From Candidatus Sericytochromatia bacterium (lineage in GTDB: Bacteria; Cyanobacteriota; Sericytochromatia; UBA7694), in NCBI GenBank assembly GCA_018780035.1, contig JADMKE010000001.1, forward strand, positions 124,001 through 188,000: a stretch of DNA of 64,000 nucleotides, given 5' to 3'. The stretch's first letter is position 1. Every line of letters starts with the position of its first letter. Of this stretch, positions 1 to 7,795 are shown piece after piece. A program made the translations under genes and the position numbers. Below the pieces are notes generated by a model. It was given only the letters and a program-made list of their open reading frames with translations, did no database searches and was not told the DNA's origin.

Positions 1-365
1 GTTTGACGGGGCTCTTGTTCCAATCTTTTTTCAATCGTATTTTTTAGGCTCAAACGGGGAGGGGTCAGCAAGACCTGCAAGAAAGCCTGAAAATCAGGCT
101 CAGAAAGTGGCTCCTGATCTGAAAACCAGTCTCTCAGTTCGGCCTCTAATACATTTAAGGCTATTTTTCCTTGCTGAATATAGTCTAAATAGCGTCTTTG
201 CTCTAAAAAACAATACCCCCCATAGAGTTCACGGGCTTGCTGACAGGCCAATTCAAAGGGAATCGATTCAAATTGGGCCAAGGGATTGTGATGCACAAAA
301 TGCTGCAAAGCACCTTGATGTGGTAAATAATGACTTATCCAAGTTAAATCTGACTCAAGACTCAT
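1..365 (-). CDS. dabA: DabA-like inorganic carbon transporter subunit (UPF0753/DUF2309), N-terminal part only
   Basis: Reading leftwards off the window edge, an open frame of about 121 codons begins MSLESDLTWISHYLPHQGAL and continues with HFVHHNPLAQFESIPFELA and a later YLDYIQQGKIAL stretch. The order LP-x-Q-G-x-L-x-x-F-V-H-H-N-x-L, then a YLxxxxxGxI segment, is the start of the DabA family. DabA is the beta-carbonic-anhydrase-like cytoplasmic subunit that works with the NuoL-like membrane protein DabB to accumulate inorganic carbon. The zinc site lies beyond the edge, so activity cannot be judged. The ATG sits inside the end of the DUF983 gene (11 bp overlap), so the two are probably translated together. 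Whether dabB follows cannot be seen. Confidence 0.8.
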   Translation of the reverse strand, partial: MSLESDLTWISHYLPHQGALQHFVHHNPLAQFESIPFELACQQARELYGGYCFLEQRRYLDYIQQGKIALNVLEAELRDWFSDQEPLSEPDFQAFLQVLLTPPRLSLKNTIEKRLEQEPRQ

Positions 366-777
366 CACTGAGATCTTTCTTCGCGGTTTCGTTTAATTCT
401 GCCAGCATAAAAAAATAATAAATCCCCAGAGAAATCATTTTGCAGTAGTTATAGACCAGCAAAGGAATCACCACGGCCCCAGCGGCAATGAGGCCAAAAG
501 CGACAGGATAAGGAATCTGCTTCACGAACCATGCCGCTGAAATGGGGAAAAGCCAGATAAAAATGAACACAACATAAGAAATGGGCAAAGCCCCCAATAA
601 AAAACCATTCCCCTTGTCTATCAACAAATCACAACCAGGGCAGCGGGTTTGAAAGGAAAACAGACCCGCAATTGGCCGTCGGCCACAGCGCGGACAGCCC
701 ACACTTAAACAGCGTCCCAGCACCTTTAGACGGGGCAGTAAACCCAGTTCCGTCAGGTTTTCAGAGCGTCCAGTCAT
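355..777 (-). CDS. DUF983 family small membrane protein
   Basis: A protein of about 140 residues with an N-terminal treble-clef-like pair of cysteine motifs (CPRCGRRP and CPGC), followed by two hydrophobic segments around LPISYVVFIFIWLFP and FGLIAAGAVVIPLLVYNYC. This layout is that of the DUF983 family, whose biochemical role is not established. A GTG lies one codon upstream; the ATG is preferred because AAGGTG sits about 8 bases before it. The gene follows pepA after 13 bases and overlaps the DabA-like frame by 11 bp, so an operon pepA-DUF983-dabA is likely. The link to DabA suggests, without proving, a role near the carbon-uptake membrane complex. Confidence 0.8.
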   Translation of the reverse strand: MTGRSENLTELGLLPRLKVLGRCLSVGCPRCGRRPIAGLFSFQTRCPGCDLLIDKGNGFLLGALPISYVVFIFIWLFPISAAWFVKQIPYPVAFGLIAAGAVVIPLLVYNYCKMISLGIYYFFMLAELNETAKKDLSDES

Positions 778-790
778 CACTTTTCACCTT

Positions 791-2314
791 TTAGACTTTA
801 TTGGCAAAGTATTCAGCGAAAGTATAGAGCAGGCGAACCCCCGTACCCGTCCCGCCTTCTTTGGGGATATAAGGGGTTTTGACGTAGCGCGCGATTTCTT
901 CTTCCATCATCGCTGTGCCAGCAATATCCAAATGCAGCCAAGCTTGGTTGGGTTCAATAAACTCTTTCAAAAACATCGCTGCGGTAATGGTACCTCCTGA
1001 ACTCCCCCCGACACTTTCAATATCTGCCACATCCGAGATCAGTTGCGAACGATACTCTTCGTACAGCGGCAGACGCCAAATCCGTTCGCCAGTATACTCT
1101 CCAGCTTTGAAAAATTGGGCATAGAGTTCATCATCATTGCTCAATGCGACCGAAACCGTTCTGCCCAAGGCCACAACAGCGGCTCCTGTCAGGGTGGCGA
1201 TATCAATCAAAACATCGGGTTGGTGGTATTTTTGAATATAGGTCAGGGCATCTGCCAACAAAAGTCTTCCCTCAGCATCGGTATTGAGCATTTCGATGGT
1301 TTTTCCCGACATCGAAGTGAGAATATCTGAGGGTTTGTACGCTTTTCCACTGATCAGGTTTTCGGCCAGTGGCATCACCGCCACCAGATTGACAGCCAAC
1401 TTTTGATGAGCTATCGAGCGAACAGCTCCCAATGTTGCTGCCGCCCCAGCCATATCGCCATACATGCGCAACATGCCAGATGAAGGTTTAATATCATAGC
1501 CGCCAGAGTCAAAGGTCACCCCTTTGCCGACAATGCCCAGGGTCTTGCCACCATGATTCCCGTGATAACGTATGACTACCATGCGTGGGGGTTGCTCTGA
1601 ACCACGTGCGACGGCCAGAAAAGCCCCCATGCCTTCACGTTCAATCTCTTCGGGCCCCAAGATCTGAATTTCAAGTCCTTCATTTTTAGCGACTTCTTGG
1701 GCATATTCAGCAAAACGCACAGGGGTCAGATAGTTGGCTGGTTCGTTGACCAAATCCCTCGCAAAATTGGTACTCTCAGCCAGATTTTGACCTTTTTCAG
1801 CTCCCAGGCGCAAAGCTTCGATTTGAGCCGTTTTGCTGGCAATAATCTTGATTTTTTGCAGTTTTTTTTCTGGGTTTTTCTTCTGGCTTTTGTATTTATC
1901 AAAGCGGTACATGCCCATCAAAACCCCTTCAATCAGGGCTGTGGAACAATCCTGAGGCAATACCGCATATTCTGAAAAATCATGTATGGCCATTTCAGAG
2001 ATCCGGATACGGCGGGCATAACGGGCTGAATTGGCTGCAATCGAACGGATTCTATCAATTGAAAAATCCTTTTCTTTGCCCAACCCCATGATCAAAAGTC
2101 GTTTGGGGCCAGGGGAATCCAGATGCAAAACAGTAAACTCGCGGTATTTGGCTTGAATTTCTTTGCTTTCAATCATGCGGCTGAGCTTGCCGAACAGGGT
2201 CTGATCGAGTTCGCTCAGATAACCGAGCTTGTCCAGCGTATCTTCAAATAAAGTCAGGACCAGCATTTCAGTTTCAGCTTCATGCAAGGCTTTGGATACA
2301 ATTTGAACTTCCAT
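791..2314 (-). CDS. pepA: Cytosol (leucyl) aminopeptidase, M17 family
   Basis: A 507-residue protein of normal M17 length. It releases N-terminal amino acids from peptides using two divalent metal ions in the cytoplasm. The C-terminal half carries the family landmarks: GKGVTFDSGGYDIKPSSGM with catalytic lysine and metal ligands, then the signature NTDAEGRLLLADAL. Family knowledge adds that some PepA proteins also bind DNA and that the enzyme is typically hexameric; neither can be read from this sequence. The ATG is preceded by a purine-rich AGAAAGAAG. It lies between the ArsR gene (32 bases upstream) and DUF983 (13 bases downstream), all on the same strand, so it may share the ArsR promoter. 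Confidence 0.95.
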   Translation of the reverse strand: MEVQIVSKALHEAETEMLVLTLFEDTLDKLGYLSELDQTLFGKLSRMIESKEIQAKYREFTVLHLDSPGPKRLLIMGLGKEKDFSIDRIRSIAANSARYARRIRISEMAIHDFSEYAVLPQDCSTALIEGVLMGMYRFDKYKSQKKNPEKKLQKIKIIASKTAQIEALRLGAEKGQNLAESTNFARDLVNEPANYLTPVRFAEYAQEVAKNEGLEIQILGPEEIEREGMGAFLAVARGSEQPPRMVVIRYHGNHGGKTLGIVGKGVTFDSGGYDIKPSSGMLRMYGDMAGAAATLGAVRSIAHQKLAVNLVAVMPLAENLISGKAYKPSDILTSMSGKTIEMLNTDAEGRLLLADALTYIQKYHQPDVLIDIATLTGAAVVALGRTVSVALSNDDELYAQFFKAGEYTGERIWRLPLYEEYRSQLISDVADIESVGGSSGGTITAAMFLKEFIEPNQAWLHLDIAGTAMMEEEIARYVKTPYIPKEGGTGTGVRLLYTFAEYFANKV

Positions 2315-2346
2315 TTTAGGCTTCTTTCTGTGTAATCATGAACGCT

Positions 2347-2673
2347 TCAAACTTCAGCATTGGATACCAAATCTTGAAGATCGATCAGGTTGTTTTTAAA
2401 AATACGGGCAGCGTCATCCAAAAGCACAAAGATGGCCGGATCGGCAATCGAATAAAAAACGCTGTTGCCTTCTTTGCGGTTCTTGACGAGATGTTTTGCC
2501 CTTAAAATGGCAAGATGCTGAGACACTGCCGACTGTTCCATCGGAATTGAAATGGCCAAGTCATTTACACTCTTTTCTCCTGTGCGCAAAAGATCGAGAA
2601 TCGAAATTCGCACAGGATTGGCCAAGGCCTTAAAAAACTCAGCCTTAAAGATGCGCATTTGCGTGGTGGTCAT
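2347..2673 (-). CDS. ArsR/SmtB-family transcriptional repressor
   Basis: A 108-residue winged-helix protein. The helix-turn-helix lies in EQSAVSQHLAILRAKHLV and is followed by a wing with GNSVFYSI. No CVC metal motif and no cysteine is visible, so it is not a classical arsenic or cadmium/zinc sensor of the alpha-3 type; the C-terminal helix could still carry another site, but none is recognisable. A TTG start 18 bases upstream is possible, but AGGAG lies just 7 bases before the ATG chosen here. It heads the leftward run pepA-DUF983-dabA, and a 20 bp dyad just upstream suggests autoregulation. Confidence 0.88.
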   Translation of the reverse strand: MTTTQMRIFKAEFFKALANPVRISILDLLRTGEKSVNDLAISIPMEQSAVSQHLAILRAKHLVKNRKEGNSVFYSIADPAIFVLLDDAARIFKNNLIDLQDLVSNAEV

Positions 2674-2705
2674 GAAATTCTCCTGACTCAAGAACTTGTT
2701 TTAGT

Positions 2706-2725
2706 ATATTAGAAGATTCGAATAT
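2706..2725. promoter_or_regulatory. Imperfect 20 bp dyad upstream of the ArsR gene, candidate autoregulatory operator
   Basis: The sequence ATATTAGAAGATTCGAATAT pairs with its own reverse complement at 8 of 10 positions. Its ATATTxGAA...TTCxAATAT arms resemble operators known for ArsR-family repressors. It lies 33 bases before the chosen ATG, in a position to overlap the promoter. Assignment to this repressor is inference. Confidence 0.5.
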
Positions 2726-2838
2726 GCGAAAGAGTTTATGGGTTGAATTTGCCAAATGAACCGGTCAGCCCGCCCCATTGCCCCGGCCCCCAATCCGACT
2801 AAACTGAAGCATCGCTGCTGCAGGAGGGTGTTTTCACC

Positions 2839-3114
2839 ATGTATATCCGGGATTTTATCGCCAAATGGCAGGCGTCTTCACTCAAAGAGCGTTCGACCAG
2901 CCAAGATTGTAGTGGTTGTGGTGAACGGGTTGCTAAAGAATTGAGTGAACGGGTGCATCACTGTGATCTATGCGGTTTAGAGTTAGACCGTGATCACAAT
3001 GCTGCACTGAATATACTCAGCAAAGGATTAGGTTTAATCGGTACTGTGGGGCACACAGGAACCGGGCATCCCAGAGATGCCGAAACGCCTGAGGAGAGAC
3101 AAGCCGCTGCTTGA
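2839..3114 (+). pseudogene. tnpB: C-terminal remnant of an IS200/IS605-type TnpB (OrfB) transposase
   Basis: Only the last ~90 residues survive. The frame holds the zinc ribbon TSQDCSGCGERV...HHCDLCGLELDRDHNAALNIL, in which four cysteines are spaced as in TnpB. The DRDHNAALNI segment contains the last RuvC aspartate. The rest of the RuvC domain and the first two acidic residues are missing, so it is not a working RNA-guided nuclease. Sequence upstream (about 2756-2838) is GC-rich and may be older remnant, but no protein match is visible. The typical transposon right end follows directly. Confidence 0.85.
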
Positions 3115-3191
3115 ACTCTGGAAACAGACTCAAGTAAGTTTGCTCGGTGAATCAGGAACCCCCGTCATTTATGGCGGGGAGGATGTCAGGC
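3115..3191 (+). mobile_element. Retained right end / omega-RNA-like hairpin of the TnpB element
   Basis: After the tnpB stop, a stem of CCCCG and CGGGG with loop-side pairs (3160-3179) is followed by AGGATGTCAG. IS605-group elements commonly end with such a hairpin and a short tail resembling ATGTCAA, and the same region encodes the 3' part of the TnpB guide RNA. The hairpin is intact even though the protein is truncated. No left end was recognised. Confidence 0.6.
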
Positions 3192-3363
3192 CACCTCAAG
3201 AAGCACTGGCCCCAGCGCCAGAAGAAGCCCTGAATCACTTGTTTTTCTCATTGGTTGAACGCTATGAACCCAACACGCCCACTCACAGCCCAGACGATGC
3301 TGATAGAGCAAACTCAAAATCTGATAAAATAAAGCTCTCAAGTGAGAGAACAATCAGGTAAAA

Positions 3364-4011
3364 ATGAAAAGAACCTTAACACACCCCTCGCTCCCATTCA
3401 CCTTGGCCCTTTTGCTCTTAAGCGGCTGTCATGCCAAACACGCCCCCGAAACAGAAAACCAGCTGCCCGCCCAAAAGCAGGCTGAAATCAATGCCTGCCT
3501 AGCTGAACAAAACCTGATTCCCGAAGAGCGCAATTACCAAGGGCTGTTTACCCCCACGCCGCCTGCTGGCGATCTCGGCAATTTTGCGCAGCTCAGCCCC
3601 GGCTTGTATCGTGGTGCCCGCCCCACAGCAAAAGGTCTTTGCCAACTCAAAGCCCTGGGCATTCAGACCGTGATCTCACTCGAAAATTTAGAGCATATCG
3701 TGGCCTGGGAAAAAGCCAATGCCCAAAAACTGGGGCTGGAATTTGTGAATCTGCCCATGAGTGTCTTTTCGACCCCCAGCCCCGAACAGGTGGCGGCGTT
3801 CTTAAAACAGACCGAAACGGCCAGCCAAAAACCGGTTTATTTTCACTGCATGCAGGGCAGCGACCGCACGGGTTCCTTGGCTTTGGTCTACCGCATGCGT
3901 GTGCAAGGCTGGTCTTTTGAGAAAGCCTATGCCGAGATGCAGCAACACGGTTTTCATGAATACCTGCTGGGCTTGCAGGGGTTTATTCGTGCGCAAGTGC
4001 CCAAGCGTTAA
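3364..4011 (+). CDS. Tyrosine/dual-specificity phosphatase-like lipoprotein
   Basis: A 215-residue protein. A lipobox LLSGC places Cys22 as the lipidated residue, so the mature protein sits on the periplasmic side. The catalytic loop HCMQGSDRTG (residues 161-170) is the HCx5R signature of cysteine-based protein phosphatases, with Cys162 as nucleophile and Arg168 binding phosphate. YRGARP near residue 82 fits the substrate-recognition region of small DSP/PTP enzymes. The substrate is unknown. A plausible -10 (GATAAAAT) lies about 40 bases upstream, just after the transposon remnant, so the gene has its own promoter. It converges on the ccdA-like gene with only two bases between stops. Confidence 0.88.
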   Translation: MKRTLTHPSLPFTLALLLLSGCHAKHAPETENQLPAQKQAEINACLAEQNLIPEERNYQGLFTPTPPAGDLGNFAQLSPGLYRGARPTAKGLCQLKALGIQTVISLENLEHIVAWEKANAQKLGLEFVNLPMSVFSTPSPEQVAAFLKQTETASQKPVYFHCMQGSDRTGSLALVYRMRVQGWSFEKAYAEMQQHGFHEYLLGLQGFIRAQVPKR

Positions 4012-4013
4012 AT

Positions 4014-4844
4014 TCAAGCCAGAAACCAGCGAATCCCTTCAAACAGCGCCCAGCCACCCGCCAATAAAAGCAAAGCAGCTGAAATTCGGTTAATGATCTG
4101 GCCGTGGTATTTGAGAAAACTGACCTGTTTGCTCAGGCCTGTAAACAGGCTGGCCAAAAATAACAAGAGGGTGTATCCCAGGCCATAAGCGGCCATGGTG
4201 GCCACCGACAGCAAGAGATTTTCTGAGGTGGCCGCCAGAGCCAATACCCCAAACAAAACCGGGCTGGCACAGGGCGAGCTGATCAGGGCAAAAGCCATGC
4301 CCACGACAAAGGGCCCGGCATTGGGCATCCGATTGACCACCTGGGGCAGAGGCAAATGAATCCACTCCAACATGGCAGCGGCCATGACCATGACAATCAG
4401 GGCCACAGCCACAAAGAGCCAGCCTTTGTAGACCACCATCACAGCCTGAGCAAAACCCGAGGCCAGTCCAAAGAGCGAAGTCACCAGCACCACGCCCAGC
4501 ACAAACGATCCGGCCTTTAAAAAGGCATCTTTGCGGCTTTCGATTTTAAGGGTGCCAATATACCCCAAATTGAGGGGCAACATGGCCAAAATACACGGCG
4601 AAATGCTGCCCAGGATTCCGCCCAGAAAAGCCATGGCCAAGAGAGCCGGAAAAGGCAATCCAGCACCCTGATTGGCAACCAGATCCCCATACCAGCCTTC
4701 ACTCTGGCTCAAGACCCGTTCGAGCAAAAGCGGGTTAAAGAGCGCGATCAGACCCAGGAACAGCAGGCCTGAAAAAAGCAGACCCAGCCCCCACACCGCC
4801 AGCGGCCTTTTTTGTGCGGGTTTTTGCTCAGAACGGGCAGCCAT
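4014..4844 (-). CDS. CcdA/DsbD-type thiol-disulfide transmembrane protein
   Basis: A 276-residue integral membrane protein with about seven hydrophobic segments. Two conserved half-repeats carry the redox cysteines: SISPCILAMLPLN near the start and SSPCASPVLFGVLA in the second half. This is the CcdA/DsbD transmembrane family, which carries electrons from cytoplasmic thioredoxin across the membrane to periplasmic thiol proteins. The gene begins 4 bases after the stop of a secreted thioredoxin with AAGGAG before its ATG, so the thioredoxin is the natural periplasmic partner. Proposed uses are cytochrome c maturation or repair of oxidised proteins. Confidence 0.92.
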   Translation of the reverse strand: MAARSEQKPAQKRPLAVWGLGLLFSGLLFLGLIALFNPLLLERVLSQSEGWYGDLVANQGAGLPFPALLAMAFLGGILGSISPCILAMLPLNLGYIGTLKIESRKDAFLKAGSFVLGVVLVTSLFGLASGFAQAVMVVYKGWLFVAVALIVMVMAAAMLEWIHLPLPQVVNRMPNAGPFVVGMAFALISSPCASPVLFGVLALAATSENLLLSVATMAAYGLGYTLLLFLASLFTGLSKQVSFLKYHGQIINRISAALLLLAGGWALFEGIRWFLA

Positions 4845-4848
4845 GGTT

Positions 4849-5301
4849 TTACTCCTTGTGAGCGGCCAGGGCTTTGTTCAAAGCGGCCACATATTTGTCT
4901 TTGCGGCCTTCAGCCATAAAGACCGACAGCACTTTTTTGGTCTCGGGATCAATGATCGCCACCGTTGAGGTGCGTGAACCGTACTCCGCATAAAATTTTT
5001 CCAGGCCCAGTTCTTTGACCTTTTTTTCGGCTTCTGCTGTGGTTTTGGCATTGGTGACATCAAGCATGACCCACTGGGCTTTGCTCATATACTCTTTCAT
5101 CACGCCCATCACGGTGGGAGAGATTTTTTTGCAGGCCGGGCACCAGTCCGCTTTGACCACAGCGACAATCGGCATATTCTGTGCTTTGGCGGGCTGAGTG
5201 GCTGCTTCGGCTGCGCTGGGTTTTTCTGCCAAAGCGGGGGTAACGATCGCGCCCGCAGCCAACAAGAGCGCGGCCATAGAGAGGACAATAGGTTTAAACA
5301 T
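4849..5301 (-). CDS. Secreted thioredoxin-like protein (CPAC active site)
   Basis: A 150-residue protein with a clear N-terminal signal peptide (hydrophobic run ending ALA-E) and a thioredoxin fold. The active-site pair is WCPACKK, Cys54 and Cys57. It probably reduces disulfides in the periplasm and is itself reduced by the CcdA-like protein encoded immediately downstream. It lacks the TlpA-type insertion motif that I would look for in a dedicated cytochrome maturation factor. Its promoter has a TGTCA-N6-TGACA dyad placed exactly like those before the peroxiredoxin fusion, the Met-rich/cytochrome c unit and the subtilase gene, which ties it to a common regulon. Confidence 0.92.
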   Translation of the reverse strand: MFKPIVLSMAALLLAAGAIVTPALAEKPSAAEAATQPAKAQNMPIVAVVKADWCPACKKISPTVMGVMKEYMSKAQWVMLDVTNAKTTAEAEKKVKELGLEKFYAEYGSRTSTVAIIDPETKKVLSVFMAEGRKDKYVAALNKALAAHKE

Positions 5302-5360
5302 GATTTTTTCTCCTTAAATCTGGAAACAAGTTTGGATTGCATGTGAACCATGCTGTTTTT

Positions 5361-5403
5361 ACTCTAGCGGGAAGCGCTTGAGAAAAATGTCAGTTGGTTG
5401 ACA
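5361..5403 (-). promoter_or_regulatory. Class II CRP/FNR-type promoter (dyad 5388-5403, -10 box 5361-5366) for the thioredoxin-ccdA operon
   Basis: On the minus strand the dyad TGTCA-ACCAAC-TGACA is followed by exactly 21 bases and then TAGAGT. A 16 bp dyad with 21 bases to the -10 corresponds to a site centred at -41.5, the class II arrangement of CRP/FNR-family activators. Three further copies with the same spacing occur in this window. Confidence 0.65.
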
Positions 5404-5404
5404 A

Positions 5405-6409
5405 TCAAAAATAGAATTTTTCTCGAACTCTTTCACTGGCCACCCAGGTGGCAATAGCGTTAGAGATACGCATAGGCTGATCCTCATTGAGATAGTGGCT
5501 CCCAACACCCACAGACGCAACTGTGAGATTTTTGAAGTGTGTTTGCGCATAATCCAACTGAGCTTGTTGAATCAAAAACCCAGGTTCTGCTTTTATAAGC
5601 AAAATGGGAATAAGGGATTCTTTTAGCCCCTTTGCATTTTGATTGAAAATATCCGCGATTCCCGTTTGAGCTTGGATATCTTTGCCAATCGTGGCGGGTC
5701 CCATCCCTTCCAGTAAAACTTTTTGGCGTATGGCCGGTTCAGTAAAAGGAGCGCTGTATAACGCCAACTCTTGCGGTGACAAAGTTCGCTTGGTAAACAT
5801 GGCCAAAAACAGAGGGACGGGGTTCATGCCTACCAAAGCCAGTTTTGCCATCAGTGGATTTTCCATTTGCTGAAACATCATCTGCTGAAAAGGTGAAATC
5901 GACTGAATCCATTCCTGAGAAGGCATATACGCCCCTTCTAGAATGACCAAGCGCTTCACGCGTTCTGGATGTTGAAGCGCATAGTGAATCCCAATCACAG
6001 AACCCAGATCTGTGACAACCAAAGTCATGTCACGGTAATTTTGGGCTTCAATAAAGTCAGATAAAAACTGGTACTGACTTGCAAAATCATAGTTGATATT
6101 CAAGGGTTTATCGGATTGGCCATACCCCAAAAAATCAAGTGCGATGGCATTTCCAACTCTTGCAAGCTCAGGAATTATCTTTCGCCAAAGGCCAGCATGG
6201 GTTGGAATGCCATGTAACATTAAAATGGGTTCACCTTGGCCTGCTTGCAAATAATGGGCTTTGCCCTGGGGCAGGTGAGTATATTGCGATTGAGGAGCTG
6301 TGTTCTCTGCTCTGGCTTGTAGAGAGAGCAACAGGGTTAAAGAAATCCACAATAACGAAACCCATTTTTTGCGCCGTCCAGACCTGAATTGAGGTTGTGT
6401 TTTTTGCAT
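5405..6409 (-). CDS. Exported alpha/beta hydrolase resembling haloalkane dehalogenases
   Basis: A 334-residue protein with a signal peptide (RRKKW followed by a leucine-rich run to QARAEN). The alpha/beta-hydrolase landmarks are in order: oxyanion-side HGIPTHAGLW, strand LDFLGYGQSDKP, the nucleophile elbow VVTDLGSVIG and a late His in SHYLNEDQP. The nucleophile is Asp134, as in haloalkane dehalogenases and related epoxide hydrolases, instead of the serine of esterases. Signal-peptide export is unusual for that group. The ATG chosen lies 4 bases after the DUF2892 stop; an upstream in-frame start would overlap that gene and precede the signal peptide badly. Substrate is unknown. Confidence 0.82.
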   Translation of the reverse strand: MQKTQPQFRSGRRKKWVSLLWISLTLLLSLQARAENTAPQSQYTHLPQGKAHYLQAGQGEPILMLHGIPTHAGLWRKIIPELARVGNAIALDFLGYGQSDKPLNINYDFASQYQFLSDFIEAQNYRDMTLVVTDLGSVIGIHYALQHPERVKRLVILEGAYMPSQEWIQSISPFQQMMFQQMENPLMAKLALVGMNPVPLFLAMFTKRTLSPQELALYSAPFTEPAIRQKVLLEGMGPATIGKDIQAQTGIADIFNQNAKGLKESLIPILLIKAEPGFLIQQAQLDYAQTHFKNLTVASVGVGSHYLNEDQPMRISNAIATWVASERVREKFYF

Positions 6410-6413
6410 ATTT

Positions 6414-6674
6414 TTAGGCCTTTCTTTCTTTCCCTGAAATCGGACAGGTTGAAAAACCCAAAAAATAATAAACACTGCAACTGCCCATCACAGCCGTGAG
6501 CATCAACATGAACCCCACCATTAACGATAGCCATGCGACAGGGCCGCTTAAAACGTGTTGGTAAACAAGCCAGCCTGTCAGCGGCAAAAATAGGGCTCTG
6601 ATCAGGCGATCCACGCGACCGACATTGCGGGTGGTGAGCGTTTTCAAAAAACGGGATTGTAGTGTCATGTTCAT
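6414..6674 (-). CDS. DUF2892 (YgaP-type transmembrane domain) small inner membrane protein
   Basis: An 86-residue protein with NVGRVDRLIRALFLPLTGWL followed by a second hydrophobic stretch ending GSCSVYYFLGFSTCP. The N-[VI]-G-x-x-D-R-x-x-R opening and the C-x-x-Y-x-x-x-G-x-x-T ending are the marks of DUF2892, the membrane part of YgaP-like rhodanese proteins; here no rhodanese domain is attached. AAGGAG precedes the start. It heads a two-gene operon with the dehalogenase-like hydrolase and is divergent from the LysR gene, which probably controls it. Confidence 0.85.
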   Translation of the reverse strand: MNMTLQSRFLKTLTTRNVGRVDRLIRALFLPLTGWLVYQHVLSGPVAWLSLMVGFMLMLTAVMGSCSVYYFLGFSTCPISGKERKA

Positions 6675-6756
6675 CTCCTTGGAATTTTTTCATGGTTCAT
6701 CCAAATTCTAAGGGGTTTTATTAAACAAATTAATAGGGTTAATCATTCAAATATTT

Positions 6757-6771
6757 TCACAAGATTTGTGA
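6757..6771. promoter_or_regulatory. Perfect dyad TCACAA-GAT-TTGTGA between divergent DUF2892 and lysR genes
   Basis: The six-base arms are perfect inverted repeats around GAT. The right arm runs into GATAAT, a likely -10 box for the LysR gene, and in the other direction a TATTAA follows 21 bases away. This is where a LysR-type regulator would repress itself and activate the divergent operon. Binding is inferred from position only. Confidence 0.5.
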
Positions 6772-6817
6772 TAATATCCAGAGATAAGAATTGGGTCAGT
6801 TTGAAGACGGAGGCCAA

Positions 6818-7714
6818 ATGGTTCCCCATTTACAAGACATTCAGACATTTCTAGTGGTGTGCGAGACCGGTGGGATGGGCAAAGCTGCCAATATTTTGCA
6901 GCTTTCTACCAATGCTGTCAGCCAGCGCATCAAACGCCTGGAAAGCCAATTGGGAGTTCAGCTTTTAAACCGCAGCACACGCAGTTTGAGCCCCACGGCC
7001 CAGGGCCAACAGCTTCTGAGTAAAGCACGTTTGCTCTTGAGTGAGTTGGAAAGCATTCTGGAAGATATTTCACCCCATCCTTCTGAATTAGCTGGAGTGG
7101 TAAGACTGGGCCTGCCCAGTGGCATGTTATCTGAATATGTTTTAAAGCAGCTCAATTCCCTGCTTATTTCTCAGCCCAAATTGCACTTGCAAATTGAAAT
7201 TCTCAACGATCCTGCAGAGGTCATTTCCCGCAATTTGGACTTGGGCATTACCCCCTTCCCACCGCGTGATCTGGCTTTGATCTCCCGCAAAATAGGCTCT
7301 GTCAGTTGGAAGTTATGCGCCGCTCCGGCTTATGTGCAGCGCAATGGTTTGCCTCAAACCCTGGCCGAATTAAGCCAACATCGCTGTCTCTGTTTTCTGT
7401 CCAATCCCCCTCAGCGCCATTGGGATCTTTTGGACACCAACAACCAAATCGTCTCTGTGGCGGTTTCCGGCCCGCTGGAAAGCAATGACAGTCGTCTCTT
7501 GGGAGATGCGGTATATGCCGGTTTGGGCATTGGGGTGCGTTCAACGCGAGAGCTTCTCGATGCGGTCGCATCAAATAAACTGATCCCTGTCTTGCCAGAC
7601 TATACCTTTCAATCCATCGATGTTCTGGTCTTGTACAGCCGTGGGCGTTTAAAAAGCCGCAAAGTGAAAGCTGTTTATGATGCTCTCACTGAGGCGCTTC
7701 GCTGGATTGAGTAA
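6818..7714 (+). CDS. LysR-family transcriptional regulator
   Basis: A 298-residue protein. The N-terminal winged helix-turn-helix covers about residues 1-60 (GGMGKAANILQLSTNAVSQR, then LESQLGVQLLNRSTRSLSPT), followed by the LysR effector-binding domain. The start is the ATG preceded by GGAGG; a TTG nine codons upstream lacks a ribosome site. It is divergent from DUF2892 and the dehalogenase-like hydrolase, with a perfect dyad between them, so these are the most likely targets. The effector cannot be named. The class II promoter of the downstream peroxiredoxin unit begins 8 bases after its stop, so lysR is not part of that operon. Confidence 0.93.
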   Translation: MVPHLQDIQTFLVVCETGGMGKAANILQLSTNAVSQRIKRLESQLGVQLLNRSTRSLSPTAQGQQLLSKARLLLSELESILEDISPHPSELAGVVRLGLPSGMLSEYVLKQLNSLLISQPKLHLQIEILNDPAEVISRNLDLGITPFPPRDLALISRKIGSVSWKLCAAPAYVQRNGLPQTLAELSQHRCLCFLSNPPQRHWDLLDTNNQIVSVAVSGPLESNDSRLLGDAVYAGLGIGVRSTRELLDAVASNKLIPVLPDYTFQSIDVLVLYSRGRLKSRKVKAVYDALTEALRWIE

Positions 7715-7722
7715 TTTTGATT

Positions 7723-7765
7723 TGTCAGCTAACTGACAGCAAAAATATCTTTCAGCCTCTATACT
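7723..7765 (+). promoter_or_regulatory. Class II CRP/FNR-type promoter (dyad 7723-7738, -10 box 7760-7765) of the peroxiredoxin operon
   Basis: TGTCA-GCTAAC-TGACA, 21 bases, then TATACT. Same spacing as the three sister promoters. The predicted transcript would start near 7772, giving a leader of about 100 bases that contains the hairpin at 7796-7848. Confidence 0.68.
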
Positions 7766-7795
7766 CAATTTTGTCTTCAATCCCCATTGAGACAG

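Noticed and set aside
3077-3361. Open frame of 94 codons after the tnpB remnant
   Set aside because: It overlaps the end of the TnpB frame and runs through the right-end hairpin; no protein-like pattern or ribosome site.
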